The notes: a model not told the origin generated them from the letters alone. DNA of 64,000 nucleotides from Alentia gelatinosa (GCA_950022655.1 OX465579.1:17149088-17213087), one strand, 5' to 3'; positions 22,446 to 35,190 are shown, counted from the first letter of the stretch. Numbers and translations are program-made.

Positions 22446-22722
22446 TCACACATGTGATGAAGACTTATCTCTGGAACCCAAAGGTCTCCAAACGGTCACT
22501 AACTGGTCACTATAGGAAATGGTCACGACTAAAAAACAGGCCCCTGGATTCTATGATATAAAATATTTATGATTAAGCTGTATTAGATTTATTCCTTATA
22601 GGACCTATTTACTCTATAAGTATGCCTTCCCATGTTGTATATATCAATTCCCCATCTCAGAAAACATATATTTTGCATTCTAAATCATTCTAATAATTAA
22701 TCGATAGGTGAATAATATTAGG

Positions 22723-22862
22723 AAACGTCCTTACTATAGGCGAAACTTTTATTGTTCTCGGTCAATAACGGAAAATATACGGCCTGACACCGTAGGCGGA
22801 AGGCCGTATATTTTCCGATATTGACCGAGAACAATAAATTTCGCCTATAGTTAGGATGTTTG
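22723..22862. mobile_element. Palindromic MITE
   Basis: Arms of about 60 bp (22,723-22,784 and 22,801-22,862) match as reverse complements with only a few differences, around a 16-base loop. The arm core reads ctataggcgaaa, attgttctcggtcaat and ggaaaatatacggcct. The outer bases (aaacgtcc / ggatgttt) resemble the aacgtcc ends of the MITEs at 8,003 and 58,973. Non-coding. Confidence 0.8.
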
Positions 22863-23747
22863 CTTATTTTTATATACCTTAAAATAATTCAAAAAGCCAT
22901 TTTGATCACTTACGAAATCGTCAAATAATAGCCTATCCCACGATTGATGCTAGGGCTCAATCCTTAAGGCCCGCTGTCACTTAACACTGATTTCCCGTAG
23001 GAGGCGCGCCGATTGACGACAATTGACGACATTTTTATTCACTCATTATTTTTGTAATTTTCAAAAACAAATTTTTATTTACTTTAACACTTTAGAAAAT
23101 TTTAAAATAAAAATGTGTCATGTATGGTATTATTTTCTGACCATTATTTCATTTATTCATGTCATTTTAATCGCTAAAAGGGTATGTTTACGTTTTTACG
23201 CCTATGCTCCGACCACCGATAGGTTAACGATTTTGGAACGTTATTGAGATATCTCACTGATTTTGTGTGTTTTCTCACTGATAATGATACATATCTCAGG
23301 CGTTTTAAGATTACATAATCATCTTATTTACGTCTAAGGCATTATTAACTTTTTGAAGTGACACATGCGATCCGCCATTTTGTTTTTGATGTTGTCATGT
23401 AAACGAGATCTCGTTTTTTCGACGTTATTCTACCGTCAGTGCGACGTATTATTTCACAGCCGGCACTAACATTATTATTAATGCACCCCTAGCAGCGGGC
23501 AGTATTTCATATATGTTCGACCATAGGTATATAATAATAAATACAGCATTACTATGATTTCAATCTATGTGTCCGTATTCTCCTTGTAGTTGACACAACC
23601 AAGGAATTGTAGAAGAAGGAATAGCAACGATGGCTTGGAGCGCCCATCTGGGCTGATATCTATGTCTCGCTATTGTTCTCCTGATGTGGGTGGTGCGGCG
23701 TGTGCGACGGCCCGTGACGGCCGTGAATACGGCCGTCACGCTCCAAT
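22863..23747. other. AT-rich gene-free stretch with repeat R3
   Basis: No gene is seen. Bases 23,530-23,606 (gatttcaatctatgtgtccg, tattctccttgtagttgaca) match in reverse complement 58,045-58,115 and, less well, 57,785-57,900 and 34,085-34,130; this is dispersed repeat R3. A short perfect palindrome, gtgacggccgt/acggccgtcac, lies at 23,714-23,739 at the edge of the satellite. Confidence 0.5.
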
Positions 23748-26219
23748 GGCTGACAGGGCCTCAGTGACCGGCATTGACAATGCACACAAATTTAGAAATG
23801 TGGAGACTGGGTCAATTCAGGTCACTTAAGAGTATAACCCACTAACTTTGGAGTTATATTGTATGTCATTTCTGGGAAGGAATATAGAATTAAGTCAATT
23901 TTCATGGAAAATAGGTGTGGAGAGAAAGGGTCTGAGATGTTCGGGTAGAACTTGGCCTATCAACCGACATACATTTGAGCTGCCGGTTGAGAACTAATGA
24001 AACAATCTATCGAAATGATCTAAAATGTTTCTTGTAGTGCAGTTTCAGGCCTTTCTAATGATATATAGAACATGTATATAGGGTATGTGGTTATCTCAAA
24101 ACAATTCACTCCGCATTTATAGTTGGAGGGTAGCTGACGGAGGCTTAGCGACCGGCATTGGCAATGCACACAAATTTAGAAATGTGGAGACTGGGTCAAT
24201 TCAGGTCACTTAAGAGTATAACCCACTAACTTTGGAGTTATATTGTATGTCATTCATGTGAGAAAATATAGAATTAAGTCCATTTTTATCGAAATTAGGT
24301 GTGGAGAGGAAGGGTCGGAGATGTTCGAGTAGAATTTGGCCTATCAACCGACATACTTTTGAGCTGCCGGTTGAGAACTAATGAAACAATCTATCCAAAT
24401 GATCTAAAATGTTTCCTGTAGTACAGTTTCAGGCCTTTCTAATGATATATAGAACATGTATGTAGGGTATGTGGTTGTCTCAAAACAATTCGCACCGTAT
24501 TTGTATTGGGCGGGTGGTTGACGGAGGCTCAGTGACCGGCATTGACAATGCACACAAACTTTGAAATGTGTAGACTGGGTCAATTCAGGTCACTAAAGAG
24601 TATAAACCACTAACTTTGGAGTTATATTGTATGTCATTTATTGGAAGAAATATAGAATTAAGTCAATTTTCATGGAAAATAGGTGTGGAGAGGAAGGGTC
24701 GGAGACGTTTGGGCAGAATTTAGCCTAACAGACGACATATCTTTGAGCTGCCAGCTGAGAACTAATGAAACAATCTATTCAAATGATCTAAAATGTTTCA
24801 CATACTACGGTTTCAGGGCTTTCTAATGGTATACAGCACATGTATGTAGGGTGTGTAGTTGTCTCAAAACAATTCACTCCGTATTTGTATCAGGCGGGTG
24901 GCTGACGGGGCCTCAGCGACCGGCATTGACAATGCACACAAATTTAGAAATGTGGAGACTGGGTCAATTCAGGTCACTTAAGAGGATAACCCACTAACTT
25001 TGGAGTTATATTGTATGTCATTTATGGGAAGAAATATGGAATTAAGTCAATTTTCATGGATAATAGGTGTGGAGAGGAAGGGTCGGAGACGTTCGGGCAG
25101 AATTTAGCCTAACAGACGACATATCTTTGAGCTGCCAGCTGAGAACTAATGAAACAATCTATCCAAATGATCTAAAATGTTTCATATACGATGGTTTCAG
25201 GGCTTTCCAATGGTATACAGCACATGTATGTAGGGTGTGTAGTTGTCTCAAAACAATTCACTCCGTATTTGTATCAGGCGGGTGGCTGACGGGGCCTCAG
25301 CGACCGGCATTGACAATGCACACAAATTTAGAAATGTGGAGACTGGGTCAATTCAGGTCACTTAAGATTATTATCCACTAACTTTGGAGTTATATTGTAT
25401 GTCATTTATGGGAAGAAATATAGAATTAAGTCCATTTTCATGGAAAATAGGTGTGGAGAGGAAGGGTCGGAGACATTCGGGCAGAATTTAGCCTAACAGA
25501 AGACATATCTTTGACCTGCCAGCTGAGAACTAATGAAACAATCTATCCAAATGATCTAAAATGTTTCCTGTAGTACAGTTTCAGGCCTTTCTAATGATAT
25601 ATAGAACATGTATGTAGGGTATGTGGTTGTCTCAAAACAATTCGCACCATATTTGTATTGGGCGGGTGGTTGACGGAGGCTCAGTGACCGGCATTGACAA
25701 TGCACACAAACTTTGAAATATGGAGATTGGGTCAATTCAGTTCATTTAAAAGTATGAAACACTAACTTGGGAGCTATATTGTATGTCATTTATGTGAGAA
25801 AATATAGATTTAAGTCAATTTTCATGGAAAATAGGTGTGGAGAGAAAGGGTCGGAGACGTTCGGGTAGAATTTGGCCTATCAACCGACATACATTTGAGC
25901 TGCCAGTTGAGAACTAATGAAACAATCTATCCAAATGATCTAAAATGTTTTATATACTACGGTTTCAGGGCTTTCCAATGGTATACAGCACATGTATGTA
26001 GGGTGTGTAGTTGTCTCAAAACAATTCACTCCGTATTTGTATCAGACGGGTGGCTGACGGGGCCTCAGCGACCGGCATTGACAATGCACACAAATTTAGA
26101 AATGTGGAGACTGGGTCAATTCAGGTCACTTAAGAGGATAACCCACTAACTTTGGAGTTATATTGTATGTCATTTATGGGAAGAAATCTGGAATTAAGTC
26201 AATTTCCATGGATAATAGG
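23748..26219 (+). repeat. 384-bp satellite array, left block
   Basis: Tandem monomers of 384 bp. The word gaccggcattgacaatg or a one-base variant recurs at 23,767, 24,151, 24,534, 24,918, 25,302, 25,686 and 26,070, a spacing of 384 (once 383). Since 384 = 3 x 128, some monomers show a recurring ~104-codon frame, but others are interrupted, so it is not a gene. The array is cut at 26,219 by the BEL element and resumes at 32,954. Confidence 0.95.
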
Positions 26220-27241
26220 TGTAAAGGCTGGCGAAATTGATGCCCCCTAATATCACTCACCCTTGTTGATATGACGTTTTCAACTCATTTCAAAGTTAAC
26301 AGGGTATCTAACTATCTCTATAAGCCTAGACTTACCAAATGAATGGTGCTATGGTTCTATTGATGTGTAAAATCCTTGAGATTTACATTTATTAGCAATG
26401 TCAACAAACTTTGCTGCCTTGTGGCTCCATTCATGGAGGCTGCCATCTTGGTGTATCCCAGAGTGCCTTGGTGAGGAAGTGATTCCTACTTCCTCACTAG
26501 AAATCAAATGTTAGGGGAACCAAAAAGAAATCCCATGTTAAAAATCTAAAAAACATGATGTAATAATACCTCCCCATAACTTTAGTACCTGTTCCTGGAT
26601 AAGCCCACAAGGTGAGATATTAGTTGTATTAACAAGATATGTTTTATAACTGCATAAGCCCTCAAAATAAGGTGCTAAAGAGTGATTGTTTGTGTATTGA
26701 TAAAAACTAGCCTCACTATGTGTTCATATAAGCTAGTCCCACACACAGCATAAAAGTGTGTGTTCATGATCTGAGACACTTATTTTAAGTATTTGCTGCT
26801 ATTTGTCAGCCACAACTAGTCTTTGTGTTTGTCATTATGTGTCAACACTTAAATTTATGTGTATTTACTAGTCATTGACTATGTCATACTATGAAACTAT
26901 GACTAAAAGTTCTGTTACCTCAATTTTGTGCTACTTTAAATTGAGTTTAACTATAGTCTAAACACACTGCTTGTGTTATGGTATTATGACTCAAATTATG
27001 TGTCACCTAAATTCTATATTACCTGAGATAGAGTTTGCCTATAGTTTGTGTACAACACGCATGTTGTTTGACTCTCATGTAAACCTTTTTTGTTATTCTA
27101 GTTCTTACGGCATTACCGATATGGCATAACGGCATAACGACATAACCGATACGGCATTACGAAATTACGAAATAAAACTTTCAACACTATGTCACCACTT
27201 GTCAGTCAAGACTTGTTTAAAAACCAGGGCAGGCAGCTACA
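26220..27241 (+). repeat. 5' LTR of the BEL element
   Basis: 1,022 bp, TG...CA. Only a handful of differences from the 3' LTR are apparent, for example gacgttttc against gatgtcttc, ctataagcc against ctaaacgcc, and ataacggc against ataatggc. A likely poly(A) signal (aaataaaac) lies near 27,170. I could not match the bases just inside the LTR (gtcagaact) to a tRNA primer site. Confidence 0.93.
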
Positions 27242-27785
27242 GTCAGAACTTACGGCTAACGATGTGCGGGTTGAGAGGGATGTTCGGATATGAGTAACGA
27301 TGCAATGGTACGGTAATGAAGGTCTTCACGCTCATCCATGTCAGCATAGCTTCACCGCCGAATCAACTGATGTCGCAAGCTACTCAACATCCATAGTTCG
27401 GTAGCGTCCAACTCGGTAGCGTAGAGTCCAAATAAAACGAAGTCCAACGCCTACAAAAACTGTCCAATTTGCTGCCACAGACGCCGCCAAACTCATCGCA
27501 TGAACAAAGTAGTAACCAAGTCAATGTCACAAATAAAAAAAATTAAAATGTTTACCGTGATTTAAGGGTACAGATAAACCTTAACGGTTGTTTGTCTAAT
27601 AGTAACGGAAATTTATCAGCAAACAACACCCTGTTATAAAACGAGCATCTTGTACTATTGTTACGGTTCCTAATATTTTGTTTGTGTATGCATTGATCTT
27701 TGATTCTTTACTCTGTTATTGACACCTCCCTACTGTTTGTTTCTAAACTTTGTATTTGGGCAATACAATTAGAACTTCAGTAATA

Positions 27786-30700
27786 ATGGCGCAAAATGAG
27801 ATTCAGGTGGAGGAGCTCAGGGCCAAGGTAAAGGGGCTGGCAGACGAGTTAAAAAATAACGACAACCTGTCAGACAAAGAAAGGGCTGTAATTGACTCTG
27901 ATATACAAGAGTTGGAGGGCCGCATTGAGGAGCTCGAAGGCTCAACCCACCCTGATAAACGAAGTAGCGCGCGCGACCGAACATTAACTGAAAAGGCGAA
28001 ACAGAACCTTGCATTAGAGACCGATAAACGTACTCATAAATTAACCAAACACTACGAAAATTGGCGGAAACATGCCGCCCAGGCGAGAAAGTGGTTACTA
28101 AAACCGACGTCTCTTGGGGTCCTACAGCAACTTCAGTCCGACTTGAAGGAATTCCATGATACAGTCCTCCAGTACTATGATGTATTGAAGGGAATGGCAA
28201 CGCCTGAGTCGGAGGTGGTGGAAAGGGTGGATAACTGCAGGAGCGTAACGGCCACACTTCTTTCCTTGATTTTGGACCGCCAGTTGCAGGACCCAAAAGA
28301 GTTCTCGACTTCGAGAGAGCGAGATCGAACTCGAGACATCAAACATGCGCACCCTTCGCTTTTTGGTGACTCTGTCAGTGAGATGGCCTCGGTTGTATCG
28401 GATCATTCCAAGGATGTCCCTGCAGGGGAAGCGAATCATGGACATGATAACGTATCGGTGCGGTCTCAACAAAGCGGTAAATCCTCAATCACTTCTCAGA
28501 GAGCCAAGGCTGAAGCTGAACTCGCTGAGAAGATAGCTAAGGCAAAGGCACTCGAGGCTGAGGAAGCACAACAAGCAAGGCTGCTAGAACTTCAAAACCA
28601 GGTAAGAGTGGAAGGGATGAAACTGAAACGCATTCAGGTAGAATCCGAGATTAAAGTAGCTGAGGCCAAGTCCAAGGTCCTTGCTGAGGCCTGTGGAGAC
28701 GAGGTGAGAGTAATTAGTTCACCTACCCAGCTTAACCCTGAAGCACCTCGGTTCGAGCCTTTCAGATCCTACCACAACCCGGCAGATAAATTACTTCATG
28801 TAAACGGAGCCAGTCAAGAGTCAGCCTCACAAGCGCAGAATGACATATGTGCACTTGCTAAGTTACTGTCAGATGCCATGGTAACACATCGGCTACCACC
28901 ACCGGAACCCGGAACCTTCAAGGGGGATCCACTGATGTTCATTCAGAAGAGCCGGTCATTTAAGATGCTTGTTGAGGCCCATTGCCTATCAGCTGCAGAT
29001 AAACTGTTTTATTTGCAGAAGTACGTTGACGGAAAAGCCAAAACTGTGCTTGACGGGACGTTCTACAGACAGGATAATTCTGCGTATGAGCAGGCCTGGG
29101 AGAAACTGAACTCCAGGTACGGACACCCATTTGTCCTTCTCAAGGCCTTTCGTGAAAAATTAAACGGCTGGTCCAAGATCAGCATCAAGGATGCTATTAA
29201 GCTCCGAGAATTTGGTGATTTTTTAACGGCATGCAGCGAGGCCATTCCTCACGTCCCAGGTTTGGAGGTCCTCAACGACTATGATCAGAATCAAAGGCTG
29301 CTCACAAAACTTCCCGAAGCCATAGCTGGACGTTGGAATCGACGGGCAACAGCTAAGTTGGACAAACAGGAGCCATATCCAAGCTTCCAGGAATTTGCAG
29401 AATTTGTCTCACAGGAAGCAAGGATAGCTTGCAATCCCATATCCTCCTTGTATGCTCTGAAAACGCATGAGGAGAAAGGTCAGCCAGCACGTGAGAGTAA
29501 GAAGGGCGCAGCACGCACCCTGTCCACCAAGGTCTCCTCTGAGCCAAAGGCATGGAAGGAAGATGAGTCATCACATGAGGAGGAAACAAGTAACAAACCA
29601 TTCATTTGTCCCTTCTGTGATAACGAGGGACACACTTTGCCTACATGTAAGGGTTTCCAAAGGAAAACAATTAAAGAACGACGAGACTTTGTGAGATCTC
29701 AAAGCAGATGTTATGGCTGCTTACGTACCGGACACGGTTCTAAGACCTGTCACAGAAAGCACACTTGTGGACTGTGTAAGGGGAGGCATCCCACTTGCCT
29801 GCATGATGACAATTTCATTCTACAGACACCAAACGCTGAACAACCCAAGGCTGAGCATACAAAGGCAGTGCCCACTGATTCGAAGACAGAGGCCACTGCT
29901 GCAACATTGAACTGCAGCTCGGGTGGTATGTCGCTGACTTCAAACGTAGTGCCAGTATGGATCTCAGCTGTAGGACTACCAGAGAGGGAAAGACTCGTTT
30001 ATGCCCTTCTGGACACCCAGAGTGATAGTTCTTTTATAGATGAGGGTGTATGTGACTCCCTACAAGCCGAAGTCCAACCAATTAAGTTGAGGATGACTAC
30101 AATTCTGGGTAAAGACACAGAAATCCATTGTCAGAGAGCAACAGGTTTGCAGGTTAGAGCCCTATCGTCTGATGACTGGGTCACACTACCACCAGCCTAC
30201 ACTAGAAATGTAATTCCCTTTGACAGATCTCACATCCCAACGTGTGAAACAGCCAAGAACTGGGAACACCTTCAATGTATCTCTAAGGAAATACCGCCAC
30301 TACTTGACTGTGACATTGGACTCCTCATTGGCTATAATTGCCCACAGGCTCTGGTACCAAGAAAGGTTGTCACGGGAAAGAATAACGAACCCTACGCGGT
30401 TAAGACAGACCTTGGTTGGAGCATCGTTGGTAATACGTCTCACAGTCATCCATCTGCGTCTTCCAGTGGACTATGCCACAGAATTACAGTCAAGGAGCTG
30501 CAACCGATAACGCCAAGAGATGCTATAAAGGCCCTAGAGCGAGACTTCCAAGAAAGCAAGGGCAAAGAGATGAGCATCCCGCAGAATGATATCTTGTTTC
30601 TGAACAAGATGCACGATGGCACAGACACAAATGACAAAGGCTATTATGAGATACCACTACCGTTCAGAATTTGTCCCAATCTCCCAGATAATAGGAAACG

Positions 30701-31307
30701 TGTGAGACTGAAATGTGGTAAGAGGAAGCTACAAAACGATGATCATTACAGAAACCACATCCACCAATTCATGAACCGTCTATTTGTGGCAGGGCATGCA
30801 AAGACAGTTACAGAAGACCCAACACCTGGTGAGACATGGTACATTCCCCATCATGGTGTCTACCACCCGACTAAACCTGATAAGCTGAGAGTAGTATTTG
30901 ACTGCTCAGCAAGACATGATGGCACTTCATTGAATGATCACCTGCTCACCGGCCCAGACCTCACTAATAGCTTGGTGGGAGTACTTCTACGATTCCGGTC
31001 ACACCCCAAAGCTGTAACGTGTGACATCGAAAGGATGTTCTATCAGTTTTACGTGGACGAGTCTGACCCAGACTTCCTTCGCTTCTTCTGGTGGGAGGAT
31101 GACGACCTGAATACTGACCTGCTAGAGTGTCGCATGACAGTACATCTTTCTGGAGCCGTATCCTCCCCTGGATGTGCAAATAATGGCCTGAAATGCCTGG
31201 TCAAAGAATATGTAGTGCACTACCCCTTAGGAGCAGACCTCGTAAGGAGAAACGTTTATGTTGATGACGGCATCACCAGTGTGCCCACTGACAAAGATGC
31301 TAAATGA
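27786..31307 (+). pseudogene. BEL gag-protease-RT polyprotein, interrupted
   Basis: I chose the ATG at 27,786 because the residues before it lack coding character. The N-terminus is a coiled coil (residues 1-60), with a second charged helical stretch around 240-310. A DUF1759 Gag-like region spans about 370-550 (FKGDP, FYLQKYVDGKA). CCHC-type fingers lie at about 620-670 (CYGCLRTGHGSKTCHRKHTC). The aspartic protease (DUF1758 type) has LLDTQSDSSFI at about 741, i.e. DTQ rather than DSG/DTG, then RT with FDCSA, DIERMFYQF and YVDD at 31,257-31,268. TGA at 31,305-31,307 interrupts the frame; the same frame continues as recognisable BEL sequence to TGA at 31,656 (where Trp is usual) and TAG at 31,701. 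It would have made capsid-like Gag and the copying enzyme; it cannot make the latter intact now. Confidence 0.9.
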
Positions 31308-31932
31308 CTGGTAAGGGAAGCAATGGAATTTTGTGACAAAGGCAACCTGTGCCTTCACAAGTTTCTTTCCAACAGCAAGAGTGTAATGGAGACCATTGAT
31401 CCCGAAAGACGAGGGACTGATAACAGTGAGCTTGACTTTGACAAAAGTCACTCTACTTCAGAAAGAGTGCTTGGTTTGCGTTGGTCCATCCACAAAGACC
31501 TCTTCACCTTTAAGCCAAGTGTGGAAGGGAAGCCACAGACGAGGCGTACAGTCCTCTCGACAGTTGCCTCTCTTTATGACCCTCTAGGCCTTCTGGCACC
31601 ATTCACGCTGCTTGGTAAAGGAGTCCTTCAATCCAAGTGCCAGCAAGGAACAAAGTGAGATGAACCACTCCCAAAGAGACTTAAGCCTGAATGGGAGGCA
31701 TAGATATCATACTGGCAAAGAGATCACCATATCCCTCCAGAAGATGCCCACACTTGAATCTCAGCCAAACTTCAAAATTTCTAAACTTGACTTAACGCCC
31801 AATGCGCCTTTTCAATGCCCAAATGTGAGTTGATATGAGGTGAGGTCACCCTAAAGTTTTGAAATTGCACATGGTATCAAGGTAGTAGTTTTATAGCGTA
31901 TTTAGTTTGATCATGTGTAATTTGGTGGGAGT
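31308..31932 (+). pseudogene. BEL post-RT remnant and polypurine tract
   Basis: In frame with the upstream ORF, this part contains the A17-type region (LGLRWSIHKD, SLYDPLGLLAPFTLLGKG) up to TGA 31,656-31,658, then DEPLPKRLKPEW and TAG at 31,701. Similarity is lost after that, at roughly the position where RNase H would start. The final ~200 bp is non-coding and ends in the purine-rich tract before the LTR. Confidence 0.8.
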
Positions 31933-32953
31933 GTAAAGGCTGGCGAAATTGATGCCCCCTAATATCACTCACCCTTGTTGATATGATGTCTTCAACTCAT
32001 TTCAAAGTTAACAGGGTATCTAACTATCTCTAAACGCCTAGACTTACCAAATGAATGGTGCTATGGTTCTATTGATGTGTAAAATCCTTGAGATTTACAT
32101 TTATTAGCAATGTCAACAAACTTTGCTGCCTTGTGGCTCCATTCATGGAGGCTGCCATCTTGGTGTATCCCAGAGTGCCTTGGTGAGGAAGTGATTCCTA
32201 CTTCCTCACTAGAAATCAAATGTTAGGGGAACCAAAAAGAAATCCCATGTTAAAAATCTAAAAAACATGATGTAATAATACCTCCCCATAACTTTAGTAC
32301 CTGTTCCTGGATAAGCCCACAAGGTGAGATATTAGTTGTATTAACAAGATATGTTTTATAACTGCATAAGCCCTCAAAATAAGGTGCTAAAGAGTGATTG
32401 TTTGTGTATTGATAAAAACTAGCCTCACTATGTGTTCATATAAGCTAGTCCCACACACAGCATAAAAGTGTGTGTTCATGATCTGAGACACTTATTTTAA
32501 GTATTTGCTGCTATTTGTCAGCCACAACTAGTCTTTGTGTTTGTCATTATGTGTCAACACTTAAATTTATGTGTATTTACTAGTCATTGACTATGTCATA
32601 CTATGAAACTATGACTAAAAGTTCTGTTACCTCAATTTTGTGCTACTTTAAATTGAGTTTAACTATAGTCTAAACACACTGCTTGTGTTATGGTATTATG
32701 ACTCAAATTATGTGTCACCTAAATTCTATATTACCTGAGATAGAGTTTGCCTATAGTTTGTGTACAACACGCATGTTGTTTGACTCTCATGTAAACCTTT
32801 TTTGTTATTCTAGTTCTTACGGCATTACCGATATGGCATAATGGCATAACGACATAACCGATACGGCATTACGAAATTACGAAATAAAACTTTCAACACT
32901 ATGTCACCACTTGTCAGTCAAGACTTGTTTAAAAACCAGGGCAGGCAGCTACA
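31933..32953 (+). repeat. 3' LTR of the BEL element
   Basis: 1,021 bp, a close copy of the 5' LTR. It is followed directly by ataggtgtgg, where atagg is the second target copy and the satellite continues. Confidence 0.93.
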
Positions 32954-33731
32954 ATAGGTGTGGAGAGGAAGGGTCGGAGACGTTCGGGCAGAATTTAGCC
33001 TAACAGACGACATATCTTTGAGCTGCCAGCTGAGAACTAATGAAACAATTTATCCAAATGATCTAAAATGTTTCATATACGATGGTTTCAGGGCTTTCCA
33101 ATGGTATACAGGACATGTATGTAGGGTGTGTAGTTGTCTCAAAACAATTCACTCCGTATTTGTATCAGGCGGGTGGCTGACGGGGCCTCAGCGACCGGCA
33201 TTGACAATGCACACAAATTTAGAAATGTGGAGACTGGGTCAATTCAGGTCACTTAAGAGGATAACCCACTAACTTTGGAGTTATATTGTATGTCATTTAT
33301 TGGAAGAAATATAGAATTAAGTCAATTTTCATGGATAATAGGTGTGGAGAGGAAGGGTCGGAGACGTTCGGGCAGAATTTAGCCTAACAGACGACATATC
33401 TTTGAGCTGCCAGCTGAGAACTAATGAAACAATCTATCCAAATGATCTAAAATGTTTCATATACGATGGTTTCAGGGCTTTCCAATGGTATACAGCACAT
33501 GTATGTAGGGTATGTGGTTGTCTCAAAACAATTCACTCCGTATTTGTATCAGGCGGGTGGCTGACAGGGCCTCAGCAACCGGCATTGACAATGCACACAA
33601 ATTTAGAAATGTGGAGACTGGGTCAATTCAGGTCACTTAAGATTATAATCCACTTACTTTGGAGTTATATTGTATGTCATTTATGGGAAGAAATATAGAA
33701 TTAAGTCCATTTTCATGGAAAATAGGTGTGG
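32954..33731 (+). repeat. 384-bp satellite array, right block
   Basis: Two monomers continue the array in the same orientation and register as the left block (ataggtgtggagaggaagg recurs at 33,338, 384 bp on). The array decays at about 33,731 (tgtggacaatctttg). Confidence 0.93.
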
Positions 33732-35190
33732 ACAATCTTTGTCTTTGTCTTTGCTTATAGATGATTAACATTATATCTTGGGTTATAAATATGTAGTATT
33801 TTTCTCTTTTATGAAATTGGTATTACTATTTATTTTTAAATATAGTATCAATATTTTATTTTCTATAATCTATAGATGCTCTTCAAGTTAGTTCAGTATA
33901 ATCAACCATGAAATTGTGTATTATTGCCATTGGGGTAGGGCTAAGCCCCTAGCGCATGACTTGGGAACTACTGTATGCAGTGTATTCACCCAACCGTGAC
34001 GGCCGCGCACCGACTGGACGGGAGACACAGATAAGAGCCTCACACCTCTGTTGCCATTCCTTCTGTCTCCACTTCTTTGACACAACGCAATACTCCTCAC
34101 TGTCGCTCAGATTGAAATCATGGTAAAATTGTGTATTTATCCAGTGTATGGATGTCCGTGTTCAGACCCAACAGTGGCAGCAACAGTGACCAGGCATATT
34201 TATTCTGAAATGGTATATGTCACTTTTGGTGCCTGTCTTTACTTTAATGTAATAAAATATATGATATACAGTGGTATATAATGGCAGACATAGACTTTAT
34301 AGCTGTAGGAACACTATGTCTTTCAGATTTATGAGACAGTAAAATGTGAGTTATGGTACAAATATAATAGAAAAGTACATCCTACCTAGATTGTGTGTTT
34401 GTTTAATATATATTCATATATGTTGCCTAACTCAAATTCAGAGAATGAAGTTGTTCTCCCTATAATGACACAAAAGACAGTGGTGGCCCCTTTGTCCAGA
34501 ACCACATTAGATGGTGGACCCTATCAGAACAAGCTGAAATTTGTTCACATGGGCTTACAGAGCACAAATCGCCGAAGTCGCTAGTGATATAATTATAATC
34601 CATATATCAGTAAGCATTAGGAATAGAAACATGATCTAAGGTGCATGGGATGAAAAACCTTTCTGCGTAACGTTTTCGTCTCGCTTTCCCGGGCGGGGGT
34701 GTGTTCGACCGTACGTTATTTAGAAAACAGTCGCTTTAGCAGATCGCACGTCTCTCCCTTCATGATCTAAAGTGCACATTAATCACATTGATGATACCTA
34801 TGTAATGCTTTTATAGTTCTGATCCTGACATGCAGTGGGATTTTGATATTTACCTACTACATCTAAAAAATTATGATTCTGGTAGAATCTTGGAGTGTCT
34901 CCTGCACATAGGGACAGAGTGAACCAGACCTAGGCATGGATACTGAAGAGCCCCTAGAGCCCCGAGAGCCCCTCAAGATTTGTTTCTAGCTGTGCTCAAA
35001 ACATAATTTAGAACTGTACTTTTCCAATCTCCTTTCCTTGAGAGAATCCAATGAGATCACATTTCGCTAGTAATCATAATGGTCATGGCCGTTAAAAATG
35101 GCGCCAAGATTTGAAAATGAATAAACAGCCTTGATTGGTGAACTGTGTCACATGCACATAAGTAGCATCATTTGTTTCGCAATCAATAAG
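33732..35190. other. Gene-free stretch upstream of the two-exon gene
   Basis: No supported coding region. It holds a short ctttgt repeat at 33,737-33,755, an R3-like remnant near 34,085-34,130 and a CG-rich patch at 34,675-34,770 that could be regulatory for the downstream gene. Nothing else is identifiable. Confidence 0.4.

Larger units (their letters stand above)
18333..22547. mobile_element. Giant foldback element of the shared-terminus family
   Basis: The outer ends are cctggggcctgcttttcaga (left) and, on the minus strand of the right end, ccaggggcctgttttttagt. Both are variants of the terminus seen at 4,081 and 6,337. Within lie two long arms: 18,680-20,108 and 21,021-22,445 are reverse complements centred on about 20,564, and long translated segments from the two arms are identical. 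Only the core between the arms is single. No transposase is encoded. It is either a very large non-autonomous foldback transposon or a smaller TIR element that captured and inverted minisatellite DNA. Confidence 0.75.
26220..32953 (+). mobile_element. BEL/Pao LTR retrotransposon, defective
   Basis: The element runs from TG to CA (tgtaaagg...gctaca) and is flanked by atagg on both sides, a 5-bp duplication within the BEL range. The LTRs are 26,220-27,241 and 31,933-32,953. One gag-pol frame is present, but it is interrupted and ends in the region after RT; RNase H and integrase are absent, and only about 270 bp separate the last coding remnant from the 3' LTR. A purine-rich tract (ggtgggag) immediately precedes the 3' LTR, as expected for plus-strand priming. 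It lies in the 384-bp satellite. Confidence 0.92.

Noticed and set aside
25067..33698. Recurring ~104-residue ORF (MWRGRVGD... type) in several 384-bp monomers as a gene family
   Set aside because: It recurs only because 384 is a multiple of three. Several monomers break the frame, no start context or splice sites are conserved, and the same DNA serves as a plain satellite.
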